64,000 nt of DNA from Labyrinthula sp. Ha (Eukaryota > Sar > Bigyra > Labyrinthulida > Labyrinthulaceae). The stretch is taken from the NCBI GenBank assembly GCA_015227615.1, contig JAALGZ010000016.1, positions 62,001-126,000 on the forward strand. The letters are read 5' to 3'. A model generated the notes under the pieces. The model worked only from the letters and a program-made list of their open reading frames with translations, searched no databases and had not been told where the DNA came from. How positions within the stretch are numbered: position 1 is the stretch's first letter; every line of letters starts with the position of its first letter. Shown here in pieces: positions 35,699-49,800 of this stretch. The position numbers and the translations under genes are program-made.

Positions 35699-38600
35699 CT
35701 ATACATTCTTAGAAACCTCTCTTGATACTTTCAAAAAACGAGTCATTTGAGCTTGTGGGTGGTAAGGTTTATTTAAACCAGCTTCATTTTCTTCGTTACC
35801 CCATTTCAACAAACTCAAAAAATCTTGTTCACTTAGTGACGTTGTTCCAAAGAACAAATTATGCATCTTAGCCATCATAATCTTCACGCTAAAGTTTGCA
35901 GTTTGAAAAAGTTTTAAAGTGGATATAAAATTCTCAACAAGGTTATGTTTCTGCAGATGAAAGTCTACTTCAGGAAAGAAGTTACAGTACCCATAAAAGA
36001 CAGTTGAGAAGATATTGGTCAAGTAAAGCACCTCCGGCTTATTTGTACTGAGTTGACTAAGGATATATCTCTCAGTGTCCATGATTGAGGTCTCTAGTGC
36101 AAAAAAAGGTGAATTGTTTAATATCCAACTGAAGGGAGCAAATTCAGCAGTAGAAAAAAAGAAGGGATTTTGATATATGCTACTCGAGAAGATTAAGAAA
36201 ACCCTCCAATCTACATTGATCGTTGCCACCTTATCCTTAGTGCGCTCGAAAAGTGAAAGGAAGAAAAGAAGAGAGCTCGTACCCTCCACTGCGGCCACAA
36301 CCCAATCCCCTGCCTTTGCCGAGTTAATGAAATGTGCAAGTATGTTTTCCTTCTTACTCGGGGCAAAAAAAGATTTGTAAATGCCTACTCCCTTTTCCTG
36401 ACTCATTAGACTAAGAGAGACCTCAGGATCAATTCCATCAAGATGCACCAAAAAGGTAGGATACTTTGGCGAAGAGAGAGCTATCGCATTGGCCAGACTT
36501 ATTCTCAATGTCTTAGTAAATTCCTTCGCAAGATATTTATGTGTGTTAGGAAGTAAAGAAAGTGTAAGTCGCTCCATATAGAATATTGCGGCTGGCGACT
36601 CCATAGCGTATAGAAACAAGAATCTCTCTGATTCGGTGAAACTGGGTAGAATGTCATCAGATATTTCACATAATTGTGCTTCAGTTTCTTCTGTTAGTTT
36701 TAGATGTGACGTCTTCCATTTTACTTTCTTCCATACATCAGCATCTGTCACAAAGTTATCCAGGAACGGAGAAAAGTACTGACTCGTGCCATTGAGTTGT
36801 TTCATCTCATTATCTAAGATAGTAAGCTTATGGAACATAGACTTTGTTACCCAAGAGCAAAGGTATGCTGGAACCAATAGTTCTTGCTGCACATTCTTGT
36901 TCATAGAGTAAAAAATATGAGCAATATTGCTGTTCTCCCCGAGATTACAAGAAAAAATAAAGTTGAAGATGTTTCTCTCAAGCATAGGAAGTCTACTGAC
37001 CATGTCTCTCCAGATATTGCAGGAAAGTTTCTCAAGTAGAGGATCTGTGAGTTGATTTATTCTTTCTGTAACTAGTTCTTTCAGCTCAGCTAAGTTGTCA
37101 CCATTGAAGGCTTCGTCACAAAACTTGTCATACATGCCACCACAAATAATATCCTTCTGTAAATCATTTTGCTTTATATATTCAAAAATCTTATCAGTTT
37201 GCTCGTTCTCAGTTGGATAGAAGTGTTTTTCTATCGAATTGAGAAAAGAAAAAATTGACAACGAAGGAACTCCAAATTCTGGGAAGCAACAATGGGAAAC
37301 TTCAAATAAGATGCTACAATAGTCCAGGAATAAACCTAAAGAATCAAATACAACGAGATTTCCATTTTCAAATTTTGTTAATTTTTGCTGCTCCAGTATA
37401 TAAGTGTCAATTGTTGTTCTACACGCTTCAATTTCTTCAATCAGCTCACCATTCGCTTCACCCGAAGATGAGGTAGACAGAATTACTAAATCTCTCAAGT
37501 TATTCCTCTCAAGAGTAATTTGGTTCATAAGAAAGGTTTTTCGGCTCTGAAAATGAAAATAGCAATCTTCTTTAACCCCAGGTTTAAAAAGGGCAGATCC
37601 GAGCAGCTCACGCATGGCTGATCTGTTCAAATTAATTGCTATAGTTTCCACGAAAGGAGAACTCATATATTTCCTGTACTGAGAATATAAGATTATTGTC
37701 TTGCATACTTTTTGGTTCGTAGCAGATTCTCGTGAAGTGGACGTCATAGATACTAAGCTCAAAACTAAGTTAGACAAGAATGCTATGTCAGAGAAAAGAG
37801 AAATATCTAAAATGACTATCCCCGAGTCAACTGCCATGAGTTCTCGAATTTTATCTTGCACCGATAATTTTTTAAAATCTAATAGTGAATGGGAACCAAA
37901 ACGTTGATCGCACAAAGACAGCTGGCTAAAGTAGTCATGCATACACAGGATTTTACTTTGTCCTGCTAAAGCCTCAGCAAGGGAGATATATGGACCCCAG
38001 TCAGAAAACTGAGACAATTTTACTTCAGACATAGGCCAGTTTGAACTCTTTTCAAAAAACAGCTGTCCATTGTGCAACCATTCCTTTTCACTTTCATCAA
38101 CCCAAGACAAGTTCTTAAGCTTGGAAACAATGTCGGACACAGTATTTTTTCTGTCTTGCACAAGCAGCCCCATGGCAACAATGCATTGCATAGCAGTTTT
38201 CTGTTTCACTTCAATATCGCAAGTTGCTGCAAGTAGTTGCCCCTTTTGTTTCCAAATAAGGGGCTCATTGAGCTCCTTATCCATTCCTTCTTGTTCACCG
38301 AGTAAAACAAGAAGTTTTTCAGCAAATTTCAACTGACCCCTTGAGTTACGTTCTTCCTGCTCAAGATTTTGGAAATTACTAAATGCCTCTTGTGAGAAAC
38401 TCTCAGCAATTTTCAAGTTTTCTTGGAACTGTTCAACTTTTTTAGTTTGCAAAATTTCGATCTGCTTTTGTTTTTCGAAGCTTTTTTTCTTGAGTTTCAA
38501 CTCCTTTGTCTCGCATTCATTTTCAATACCAATTTTCAAGGTTTCGGCTATAAGCCCAAGAACGCCACATAGTTTCTTTAGATTGGTACTTTCTTTCCCC

Positions 38601-41600
38601 TCAAAAGGCACTTCCAGGGATCTTACCATATATTCCATGACAATCTCTAGTTTTTTCAGTGTGATACTTTTGCATTCAGCTAACCTAGTTGGATTCAATA
38701 GTATTTCAAACCATTCTTTAAATGAGGAAAGAAAATATGAAGATATATCACCCCAGTTCAAAGTTTTCACATTAGTTGATTTTATTTTAACTTTTTCTTT
38801 CAATAGTCCGCTTGTAGAACATAAAACGTAATATCCTTTTAAAAGCAGTAATTTACTTTTTCCAACCTTAGATTCCTTGAGAAGATTTAGAATCCCAGGT
38901 TTATCAAGCTCGACAACTCCAGCTCTTATATTGTTGAGTTTTTCCTCTACTGGATCCATCTTCAGCTGAAGTGAATCATGCAACTGATTAAGTTCAAAAT
39001 TTAATTTCTCTGTATTTTGAATTAGTTCTTGTAAAATTGTATTTTCTATTTCGAACTTTGCTAATAGTTTTTCATGTTGGGTTGACTTAAGCTGAGACAA
39101 CTCCTCTGCTTTCACTTTTTCTTTTGAAACTTCAGAAAGATAATCTTTGAGTTTTGACTGCTCCTTCCTCTGTGAATCTACAACAGCTATAGCCTTTTTA
39201 TATTTTTCAGTTTCATCGTTCATTTCTTTGATTTTTTCATAATAATAATGAATCCATAAACTAACAAAACTGGAACTCTTCACAACTGTGCCGAAGAAGG
39301 GCTCCAAATCTGGTATTTTCTCCATGAAATTGTTGGAAATGTGAACACCAGTCCTATTTTCATCATTCATTGGGAAAATGAAGGTGATAACCCTGGGTAA
39401 ATACCCCTGTATTAGAGGTACATCAGTTTCACTGTACTTAAACTCTGTAACTCTTTTTTTCAACACAGTATACCCATGGAAAGTTCTACTCGCTTTATTG
39501 CAGCCGACATGAAGCATCACTACTTTAACTGAACTCAATAAGATTTTTATGAAGGATAACCGAATTTTCTCCCTAGTAGCAGATTTTTCGGTAGATGGCA
39601 AGGTTTCCTTGAAAGTAAGGAGAATTTCATCAAGTGTGCCTATGGGCAGCACATGTTCCAAATGTTGGGAAAACAATAGAGATAATATATTCATTGTCTC
39701 CGCTGTGACTCCAAACAGGAAAACAAGGCATATTTTTCTCATCCCCTTGGCAACCAGCTTTCCAATTTCATATAGAATCTCTGGAAAAGGCTTTTCTCCT
39801 ATAAAAAACTGCTGGAATCCTTTGAGCATTAAACCTTTCATTGTAAGTTGAAAAATCAAGGAATAATAACCCGTATCATCAACCATCACTGAGAGCACAA
39901 CCCTCTCGCTTGACAAGAAAAGGAGTATCTTAAGAAACAATACTTTAAATGGGAAAAAGAATATACCAGCTTTCAAGTAAACCCAATTCAAACACTTACA
40001 GATGTCGCCAAATACTTTATTCACCCGAGATACACAGTCCAACTCCTGCATATTCCCTACATGTCTCTTAAACTGAGTACCTACTTCCACAGAGAGCCTA
40101 TCCATTGCCTCAATCGCTTGAGAACTAGGCTCAAGAGCCAATTCACTCTTAAAAGCCCGATGCAACCTCTCTTGAAGCTTTTCGCAAACAGATTTCTTTG
40201 AGCATATTGTGCTAGATATAAAGAGTATTATCTGCAAAGAAGAAGCAAAATTACCCTCTTCGAGTACTTCAATGCTATATAATGATTGAGCTACGTACAG
40301 CAGCAAACGGAAAGGAACCCAATTGCTAAAATATACCCCATAGAAAGGGGTTAGAACTCTGTTCAACAAAGGATAGAAACTCTCATAGAGCGAAAAGCAT
40401 TTGGAAAGATAGACTGGGTTCAGAACTTTTGTCAAAATGCTACTAATAGATTTTTCGGAAAAGGCGTCAAAGGACAGTATTATGCTGTGGTGTAATATTC
40501 GAGCATAATTCAAATCTGGAATGGACTCCTTTGGAGATCTCATTTCCTGAAGTACTCTCGTCTGCTTACTTAGTACTCTAGGTGATTCTAAGAACGCTTT
40601 TAAGTTCCTCAGATGACTAATTTGGTTTTTTTCAATAAATGCAGAGACATCTTCTACAAAAAGTATTTCTTTCTCGTTGTCACCTTGTTGCAGGCAAATT
40701 CCTACATCATACAAGGACTTCCGTGATATATCTTTATTTAATTTATTTAAAGCAAATTCTATCTCAAAAGTTTTCCCAACTGATGGCGGGCCATGAACCA
40801 AAATGTCGTCATCTAGTTTTAAAGATTCATTCAGCCAATATCTCACTTGAGCATGCTCCTCAACGTACACAACACTTGGTGAATTCATAAATGATCGTTG
40901 TTGGTTCTTTCTTAATTTTTCGATGTCAGAGAACTCAATACCCTCAGTTGAGACATCCAGATAAACTCCTGCTGCATCGCAACCTAGACGCTCTGTTATA
41001 AGTCCTGCACTTAAGAAAAGATTTTTAATTTGAGGTGCTGCAGTTGGCAAACACATGAATCTTGTCGCCCAGTAACACGTGAAAACAATTATGTTACTGA
41101 TGTTCGCTTCATTTAGAAATTCATCATATTTCCTGAAGATTAGGCGCAACAGTTTAAGTGCAGATACCAAGTACAACGAGTTGTTCAAAGGTGTTACTAG
41201 AAACTGGTCAAAGTCCGATAAAGACACCAAGAGCAGATTCAGCACCTTATCCAAAGCTTCAGAAATAACTACTAGAAGCTGTTCTTCAAAATTCAGTTTC
41301 ACCACAAACGAGGATATCAATCTATCGACTAATGTATCATCACACGAACAATTGAGGATCATAACTTGGCCCAATATTGAAGGGGAAACATCTTCAATGG
41401 TGCATGTCTCTGTTAAGATGCAAGATCTGCATGGTAAGTCTGTTGCACAAAATTGAAACAATATGTCTTGAATACACTGTGAGTTACAGCTACAGTGCCA
41501 GCAAGTGACCCCCGAAGAATCGCGCGAGTCTAACAAGAGGTTACATGTCTCTAAGATACTCATATGCAAGATGGGTTTGACTTCGTTAACTAAGCGTAGC

Positions 41601-44600
41601 TGTAAAAGTGTTCCCGCAATCAACTTCGTCAACAAAGTTTTTCCTGATACGGGTGGTCCAAGCAGCAAGATTACATGAAAGTAATTCAGGGACTTAACCG
41701 CAATATGCACCCTTTTTAGTAGAACTTCATCTACCCAAGCATCTTGCGCAGAGGCTGCTTGAGTGACAGCTTCCTCAAATGAGTCAACAGCTTTGAAGGA
41801 ACTGACTTCAGGGTTAGCCATTGCCCGTGAATTATCATTTCTTGAGAAATCTTCAAACTCAACAAGAAGTTCTGATATCTGTTTCACTATATCCTCTTCA
41901 GAAGCTTCATGATTAAATTGAGGTAGTTGTTCTAGTGAGATCAAAAAAAATCTAATGAAGGTACTCAAGGATACAGCGAAAGGGGTCGCACAGTTTCGAA
42001 GCACAAGTGAAACTTTATCAATAAGATCTGGAATAACAGCTTCACCAAGTCCAACAGACAAAAAGAAGACTTCGAGTCTCATTTCATTCTCTGCAAGAGG
42101 AAAGAACATGGATCCTAGTGATAAAAACTTCTGATTAGCAAGTGCTGTTGTTAATACTATCATGAGATTAGGGTTTTCTAATGTTTTTATTGGAGAAGAT
42201 ATAAAAGGAAGTTTAACCTCATGGAACTCTCTTCGTACCGTGCGAGCCTCTTCGTGTACTAGAGAATACAAGTGCTCCATATTCGGCACGCCTAATCTTG
42301 TATCAATTATATAAATGGAGTTCGGAGCGCAAGAACTAGTATTATATGTGGCTAAAACAGAACTTGAAACCTCAGCTGCTCCCTGAATTAGACGACTAAA
42401 TATATCCATGCCGAGAAGAAGAGACAGCGACCCAAAGCAGCTCTTTGAAACCTGGCTACTAAAATTTAACCCAACTTGGCAACACACAACTTGGCTGTTG
42501 TGCATTTGTTGTACCATTTGAAATTGCACTTTCTTGGTACTTTCGCCTAGAACGATTTCGACAAAGTCATAGTCAAGCTTCCAGCTCAACTTATATTGAT
42601 GTGCGTACTTGAGATATGTGACTATTATTTTTGAGGAACCTTTGTGGAACCAATATAGAAAATGGGGTATAACCTCCCATACCTTACTACAAGCTTCTTT
42701 GGAGAGGAGCTCCTGAATAAGGTAGTTAAACACATCCAGCAAACATAGAGCCTCTATTATACGACAGCTATATGCAGACACCCTGATATTTTTTTTGAAT
42801 TTACTTAGCACTTCCGCTCTTGTGGTTTTACAAGTTTCACTGAGGTGGGAAAGAATAATTTTTTTAGACTCACAAATTGATTGAAAGAAGGAGCACTGCC
42901 AGGCAACAAATATGCAAATATGGTAAAACTCGAACGATTGCTCATTTTTTGCAATACAGGGCTTGAATAACCATTGCACAGGGGGTAGAACAGCATATTT
43001 ACTCTTGCAAAGAAGGAAGTTCTGAAGCAACCTCCCCTCGTATGCTTGGCTAATGCATTTAGCAAATGCAGCTCGATCTTTATCTACCAACAAAGGCTCA
43101 TCAAAGCTGCAAACCTCATTTTGAGCACCTCTTAATTCATAGACCTTAACCACATCAGCACCCTCTTTTCTCTGAAAAAGAACTTGTTCAACTCCAGGGA
43201 ATAATCCAATTCGAGCAAGATGAAGACAAGCACTAGTTCCAGTTTCTGCCCAAAGGAATTTTTTCAGCGACTCGAGTTGGATAAACCCCAATTTTGGAAA
43301 AGTTTGAATCGCCCTTTCAAGCTGGTAAGAGGCCTGCTGTTGCAGCATTTTCAAAGATTTGCTTACGTCATATAACTCCTCTACGAGTTTCTTCATGGAT
43401 GTTGCAGTAAAAGTGGATTTCTGATTTCTAATCAAAGCGAAAGAGTCAATTTTATCTAACAATTCACTGCAAACCTGCTGGTACACATTATCAGATATAA
43501 TAACATATTGCTGAACATCTTTCAGCATAGGGCTCAACGCAGCATAAACCAAACTTATTTCTTGTATGTAAGAGAATATCTCGGTAACTACATCCAGACC
43601 GAAGTATTTCTTTCCATCGTGAGAAAAGGAAACTCGATACTTCTCCACCAGAACTCCTGGGAAACAAGCTACCTCTGACAAGTTGCAACCTAGATACCCG
43701 AGTACTTCAGCAAAGAAAGGAGATTCTTCAGAGTTTGAAATAATGGTGCTGCATGTAGGTAGTACTATTTCTTGCATAAAATTGTTCAATTCTATCATTC
43801 GCTCAAGAATGTTCTCCTCGACCCTAGATTCAGCATAGACTAGCTTGGCCTCCCCATGGCAACATTCCAGCTTCAAGTTTAATAGATCGTTTATACATTT
43901 CTCACTAGAACCGAGCGCGAGGCCCACCTCCTCTTGCAAATCATCATCGGAAGAAAACGCTTTGATTGTGTGATCCGAGTTCCAAGTTGGGCTCATCAAA
44001 AAAGATATGACCTCTAACCTCGCAAGAGTAATATTAGCCAGATCCACAACAGTAGGATAAGCTTTGTACCGAGAAAGAAGATCAGAATATCCTGACAAAA
44101 CCTGTTTTTTTGAATCTAAATTAGAATGGATTAAACTAATATCTGCGTTCTCAACAAGAAACCCCTTAGTGTCTTCTATATAATCATAGAGTTCTGCTGA
44201 TTTTTCACGAAATTCGTTCATGACGTCAATGTCTTGTTCGCAGTCTTCTAAGCAGCTCTTTATTTCATGCTCCTCGGGTATGTACAACTCAAAGGTTCCT
44301 AAATGTTTCTTTGATAAAACAAAACGGGATCTTAATATTTTTAGTTCTGATAAGAGGCTTTCATTTAATGCAGCTGTTTCCTCAAAGTTCTCTGTGGAAT
44401 CGAAAAAAGGTTGTGACGGGAAAGAAGCGTACAAACTTCTTGCATCTGACAACAGTGCAGCTGCTTCTGCCTTTACTTCAGATATGAACTCCTTTGCATA
44501 CTCCTTGAGAGCAGAACGGGAAGCTGCAACTAGGTTTTTGAAGAAGTTATGTTCCTTTGAATAAACCAGATCATACAATAACGCTAGATCCTTGAGGTCA

Positions 44601-46832
44601 TCAAAACTTTCTTCTGCTTTGGTCGTGTCATTTATGTGAATAAATGCACATATTTCGAACATGGACTCTATTTCGCGTAATTTTATATCTTGTTGACGTT
44701 CTGCTGTAACCAATTGATCATGTACAAGTACAAAATACTGTAAATCAGATTTCAACTTCCTTATGTTCTTCTCAATGAACACAGAGCTTAGCTGTATCTC
44801 TGTCACATCGAGAAATCTATTCATGCTTTCGATTTGATCTTCTAAGAGAAGCACCAAAGAGCGGTCCGTAACTTTATTACCCCATCTCTTACCCTTTCTT
44901 CGATATTGTACAGTAAATGGCGAATTTTTAACCTGTTGCGAAGCGCAATATGTATATTCTTTACCTTCGTTGTCAACACTCTTACCAGTAAACCAAACTT
45001 CAATTTCATACTTTCCTGGTTTGTCCAACCGCAGAAAAGTATAGTAATACCCATTATTTATGTCATCGATGTAAGTTTCAATTTTCTCATGGTGCCTGCT
45101 TGGTTTCTGTGTTTTCGGTTCATGTATACTGTATACTCTTACCTCATATTCATCTCCACCATATATTTGCTTCTTACCATATTTTGATTTTGAGACAACT
45201 ATAAAACTAGCTTGTACCCCAACTGTTGCCCCAGAATATATTGCGGGACCGAAAGCATAAGAGTGGGAAGGGGAGGTAAGCGCATAATAAGTGTAGCTAA
45301 CATATGTGCTGGTGAATGAATCGTTATCAAAAGCAACTCGTAGTTTTACATCTGTCAGATTGCTAGTCTGATCTAGTTTAGTAACCAAGTCCTCTTCCGG
45401 ATGAGCACGTGCTTTGTCCGAAATCTTAGGGCCAGTTCGCAACTTTCTAATATCAGGCATAGTAAGTACTATTTCTGTTCGTGATATACAAATACCTTGA
45501 CATTCAACTTCAAAGTCAAAATTGTGACAAATGACTCTCATGTAAAGTTTCTTCCCTTTAACCCATGCAAAGTTTGACCCCGTTATCATAACTTTCTGCC
45601 CCCCACAAACAGGTCCGGAGTTTGGTAAAATGCTAAATACTCGATATGGAGGTCCAGCTATTAAACCAGCATCAACATATAAACAAAGATTTAAAATTTT
45701 ATCTCTGAAGCCTCCAAATATAAGAACTGAACTTGTCACTGGATCAAGTACACCAGCAGTATATTTCCGAGCGTGAAAACAATCGAATAACTCACCTTTA
45801 GGGAAAGCAATCGTAAATAAACTTAACGAAAGTGTTTCGCCATCTAGAACATATACTACCATATCGTTAAACTTTTCTGAGAGGTTCAATTCTTTTCGGA
45901 TATACAGAGGCTGAAGATCGAGCATTTTCTCAGCTGGCGACTGTTGAGGAACTTCGAAGGTTTCTTGTTCACAACCCCCAAAGAAGAAAATTTTCTCTGA
46001 AGGTACAGAATCCACTTTAAAACACAAATGATGCCATACACTCACCTCCAACTTACTATGATCTGTCCAGTTCAGAGTTTCCAGATTCAACACTTTTACA
46101 TCATTAAACATTCTCGTACCATTACTTCCACCAATTATAATTAATATTTGCTTCACAATTTCGGAAGCGTGGGAGCATCTCTTCTCAGGCCTGGGTCCTG
46201 TGGTTTGCTTAATCTCCACCCACTCAAACGTGGTCATGCTGAACATCCACAAATCATTCAAATCATCAATTGACTGGGAGACACAGCTCCTTCTCCCCCC
46301 ATACCCACCAAATAAATAAAGTTTTGTTCCCGAGCAAGACATCGAATGTAACCCTCTTGGATTTGGCGAAGCTCCTCGTGGTTCAATTTCATCCCATTTC
46401 AAAGATAAAATATCAAGTGACCATAAATCATTTAATCTGGAATAACCTGTTTCAAATCCAGCGAAAATCAATATTGACTGATTAGCGTAGTTCAATGCCG
46501 TGTGGTAGAACCTTCCCACAGGAATTCTTTCTGAAAACTTTACCTCAGCTTTTTCCCACAAACATGTACTCATCTTCACTGAAAGAATATTATCCATATC
46601 AAAAGTTTCTACAATACAACAGTTATAAGACCGTACGTAGTTTCGAATGTCCATCCAGGATAGTTTCGCTATCTACCTGATTCTTCACCTTTAATCCTCC
46701 AATTAGATAGGCTAAAGAACCAACAGATGTAAGCGTATGTCCAACTGTAGGATCTGGGATTATACCCCGCGAATTTGCTCTTAAAAACTGACCATTTAGC
46801 TCATTAGGTTTTCTTTCCTTTTCCCTAATCAT
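35699..46832 (-). CDS. Kelch/IPT/filamin dynein heavy chain lacking an AAA1 P-loop
   Basis: Two exons, 46832-46637 and 46608-35699, with a 28-nt intron at 46609-46636 inside the kelch region; 3,701 residues. N-terminal kelch repeats (GHTLTSVGSLAYLIGG, LNYANQSILIFAGF, GTKLYLFGGYGG, KQILIIIGGSNG) are followed by an IPT/TIG domain (ILPNSGPVCGGQKVMITGSNF) and a filamin repeat (KPGKYEIEVWF then KNSPFTVQY). This is the layout of the outer-arm alpha heavy chain of Chlamydomonas. A tail and linker, AAA ring, stalk coiled coil with microtubule-binding region, and AAA5-6 follow. AAA2 (GPPVSGKT, near 41650) and AAA3 (GPPSVGKT, near 40785) keep Walker A, and AAA3 keeps a Walker B-like ILFVED. AAA1 (about 42.4 kb) has no GxxGxGKT: the region reads VSKSCFGSLSLLLGMD. 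AAA4 reads GVTAETMN. The protein ends just after AAA6, without the usual C-terminal domain. Uninterrupted length argues for a functional, probably structural, heavy chain. Confidence 0.87.
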
Positions 46833-46834
46833 TA

Positions 46835-46849
46835 GAGCCTAAACGGCTC
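46835..46849 (-). promoter_or_regulatory. Inverted repeat GAGCC-n5-GGCTC before the dynein gene
   Basis: Perfect 5-bp arms with a 5-nt spacer, only 2 nt upstream of the start codon at 46832. Part of the pattern of short inverted repeats next to start codons in this window. Confidence 0.35.
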
Positions 46850-49800
46850 ATTTTCCTGCTCGCAGTTCTGGTATTATGGCGATTGATTAAAAATCTATGG
46901 TAATGTAACACTGTGAAAATTTTGAGTATTCTTCAAGGAAGTGACAAAGGATTGAAACCGTAAGAAAAAACAGAGGTTCGTTTGCGTGATAGAGATTATA
47001 AGTTCTCTTCAATAAGCGAATTTCGTTCTCTAGGTAAGGATTTATATTTAATATCTACTTGTGTAAATATATGTTCACCAGAAAATAAAATCACTCGGGA
47101 ACGGGTATTACTAGCAAATTCTTTTCGGTTCTCCATGTATCTAGTTTCATATGAGTTTGTATAATTGCTACCTCAAGCAATAATTTAATATTAAATCAAG
47201 CAATAATTGGTGAAAATAGTTATATTATGGAACCTATATTAGCATTAACGAACCTTGTAGATAGCACAAAGCCTTGATATTTCCCTCTTGAGTTTCTTGA
47301 ACTTGTGTTTGGAAATGTTGCAAAGTCCCACTTAAAGTTCAAGAAGTTAGCACATATGACGTATAGAAAATTATAATGTGGGTCTATGTAAAGTTATTTT
47401 AATAATTTGAGAACAAAGATACCATCGTTGTAATTGAGCTAGATGATGTAGCCTAGAAAGAGAAAGAAACTTTCGCCAATGTCCCTTGTTCCTTTCTTGT
47501 GTCATCAAAAATAGAATCTTAAACACATAACTATCAGACCTTTAAGTATAGGCAAAATTCAACATAAGCCTAGTATTGGAGATTTACTGCTGGAATACAA
47601 AGGTTGAATCCTTTTTCTTAAGAGAGCTCTATAATAATAGTGTTCGGGTTGCTATTCATCGAAACTGGAAAAGAGAAATTATTAGCATATGTTCACAGCA
47701 TCTATTATGTTTAGTTTGACTTGGATGAACCCTAACGTATTCACTTGATCCAGCTAAAAATCTCAATACCCCGTTCAAGCTCACATGAATTTGTTCCTAA
47801 ACCTGTACCTCGGATTATGTACAAATGTTCAATAATCAAATGATTCTAATTTTTATTCTGATTATCTACAAAAAAATTATGGATTTCTATTATTATAGAT
47901 TGATTTTTGTTTTATTATCTTCATCTATTAATTATTAATAATGAATAGGATCACATGGTCCTGGAAGAAACCGGGACAGAATATACCTCTGCCACCTGAT
48001 CCTTTCTCTTAAGGTTTTCGTATGCTGTAAGAATCAAATACTCTTTTTGGCATTTACCTCAAGTCCATATGGCTCAATTGTATGTTCGCAATCAATAATT
48101 CTTAATAGGCAACAAAAATAAATAGGCAACTACCAGAATCGATAAGCTAAAATAAAGTAGCTAAAAAATTAGTCAACAAAATATCACAAAACCAAGCTCC
48201 TTCTGAAACTAAATCCAAAAGTATAGCGTGTTAACATAAAGCATTCGAGAAACCGATAAAAATATTGTTCATTGAAATTTATTGTAACTAAACACATTTA
48301 TTGAACCAATAAAGTTTCAAGAGGAACCATAAGAAAAAATGAACCACTCACATTCAAATAAACGCCCAGAATCTCTTAGTTATATACCGCACATTTGATC
48401 TACGATGTTGACTCTGCTTTCTGAAGGCCATGAAAATCATTTAAGACCACCACACCAAAATTATCTTTTTGATTCAACTAAGTGTTCCAGTGTAAAATAC
48501 ATATGGTTAGCATTACTTGAACATAGTGATGGTTCCCCAATCAGTATGTCCTAAAGAGATCTACTGAGCCTAGTTAACATGCATTATTTAGCATACACTT
48601 GAACAAAAGCATCTAGAACCCCCATTAGGCTGTTTAAGGCTAAATATAGTATTTATCTCATGTAGAGTAAGTCAGAAACGAAAAGGGATCAGCGCATTAG
48701 ATTCACTTGGTATGATCCATGAAATGAAGCAGTTTACCGCAAAGTAAAAATCATCACGGGGTACCAGGTGTAATCTCAGACTAAATCATCTTTCTTATCC
48801 TTTGATAAAGCTCTAAGTTGCATTAACTGTTAAGCAGCTTTGACTTAAATAACTTTTACTATATAGTATAAATTTAGAGAGGCATAGCACTAAGTCATGT
48901 GTTTCTTCTGTGTAGCAGCATTGCTTCATTAGTAGACACTATGATTATAACCTTAATGCGCAAAATAAAGTTCGTTTCCAAGAATTCTTAAATATTAATT
49001 ATTTTATCCAATGACTGTAATTGGTCAATGAGTTTGATAGAATTATTTTTAGATATTCCACATAGAATTTTTGAGTATGGTTTAGAACTTTGGTTTGCCT
49101 TCTCATGTGGCCTAGAACTAAGAATATCAAAATCCCTGTTTTAGATTGTAATGCGATAAAATGTTTATTTTTTCTAAATAAAGCTGAAACTTGTATGATA
49201 TTTCTCCCAAATTTTTACGAATCCTTTCTGCTCTACGTTACTCCCTTGTAGCCTTAGCAGTAAAGATTTTGGAACTTAAGAATTTGTTTCTTTGCCAGAA
49301 TGAAGTTCCTACTTATAGATGAGGCCTAGAGCTCTGGGTAGAATTATGTAAGTTCTGCACGCTTACGAGCTATTGATGACAGTCCCTAAATATATAGACC
49401 TGTCTTAATAAACTTATAAATGAGGTTATGATTAAGCATAACAGTATCCAGTATATGAGATGAGCTTCCTCGATACGAGTAACAGAATATAACTAGCAAT
49501 TCTTCGGGCTTTCGCTCTAACATACAATAAACTCAGCAAACTAACATTCATCTGAGATCAAGGGATGTAATTGGTACCTGTTACAGCTAGAAACAGCGAG
49601 ACCTAGGGCTAAATGTGTCCTAAAGAAGTGACATTTATTACATAACCTTAAATAGACAGATTTAAGGCGATGGCGTGATCGCTCTTGAAGTGTTAAGATT
49701 TGCGATAAATTTCTTACTCGGAATGTAAAATGAATAATTTCTTCTCATTTTAAGTAGCTCGCAATGTAATATTCTCAAGATCTCAAGGAGCATAAAGAAA

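Noticed and set aside
35699-46832. Dynein gene as a pseudogene
   Set aside because: More than 3,600 codons are open with one clean 28-nt intron; decay would have introduced stops.
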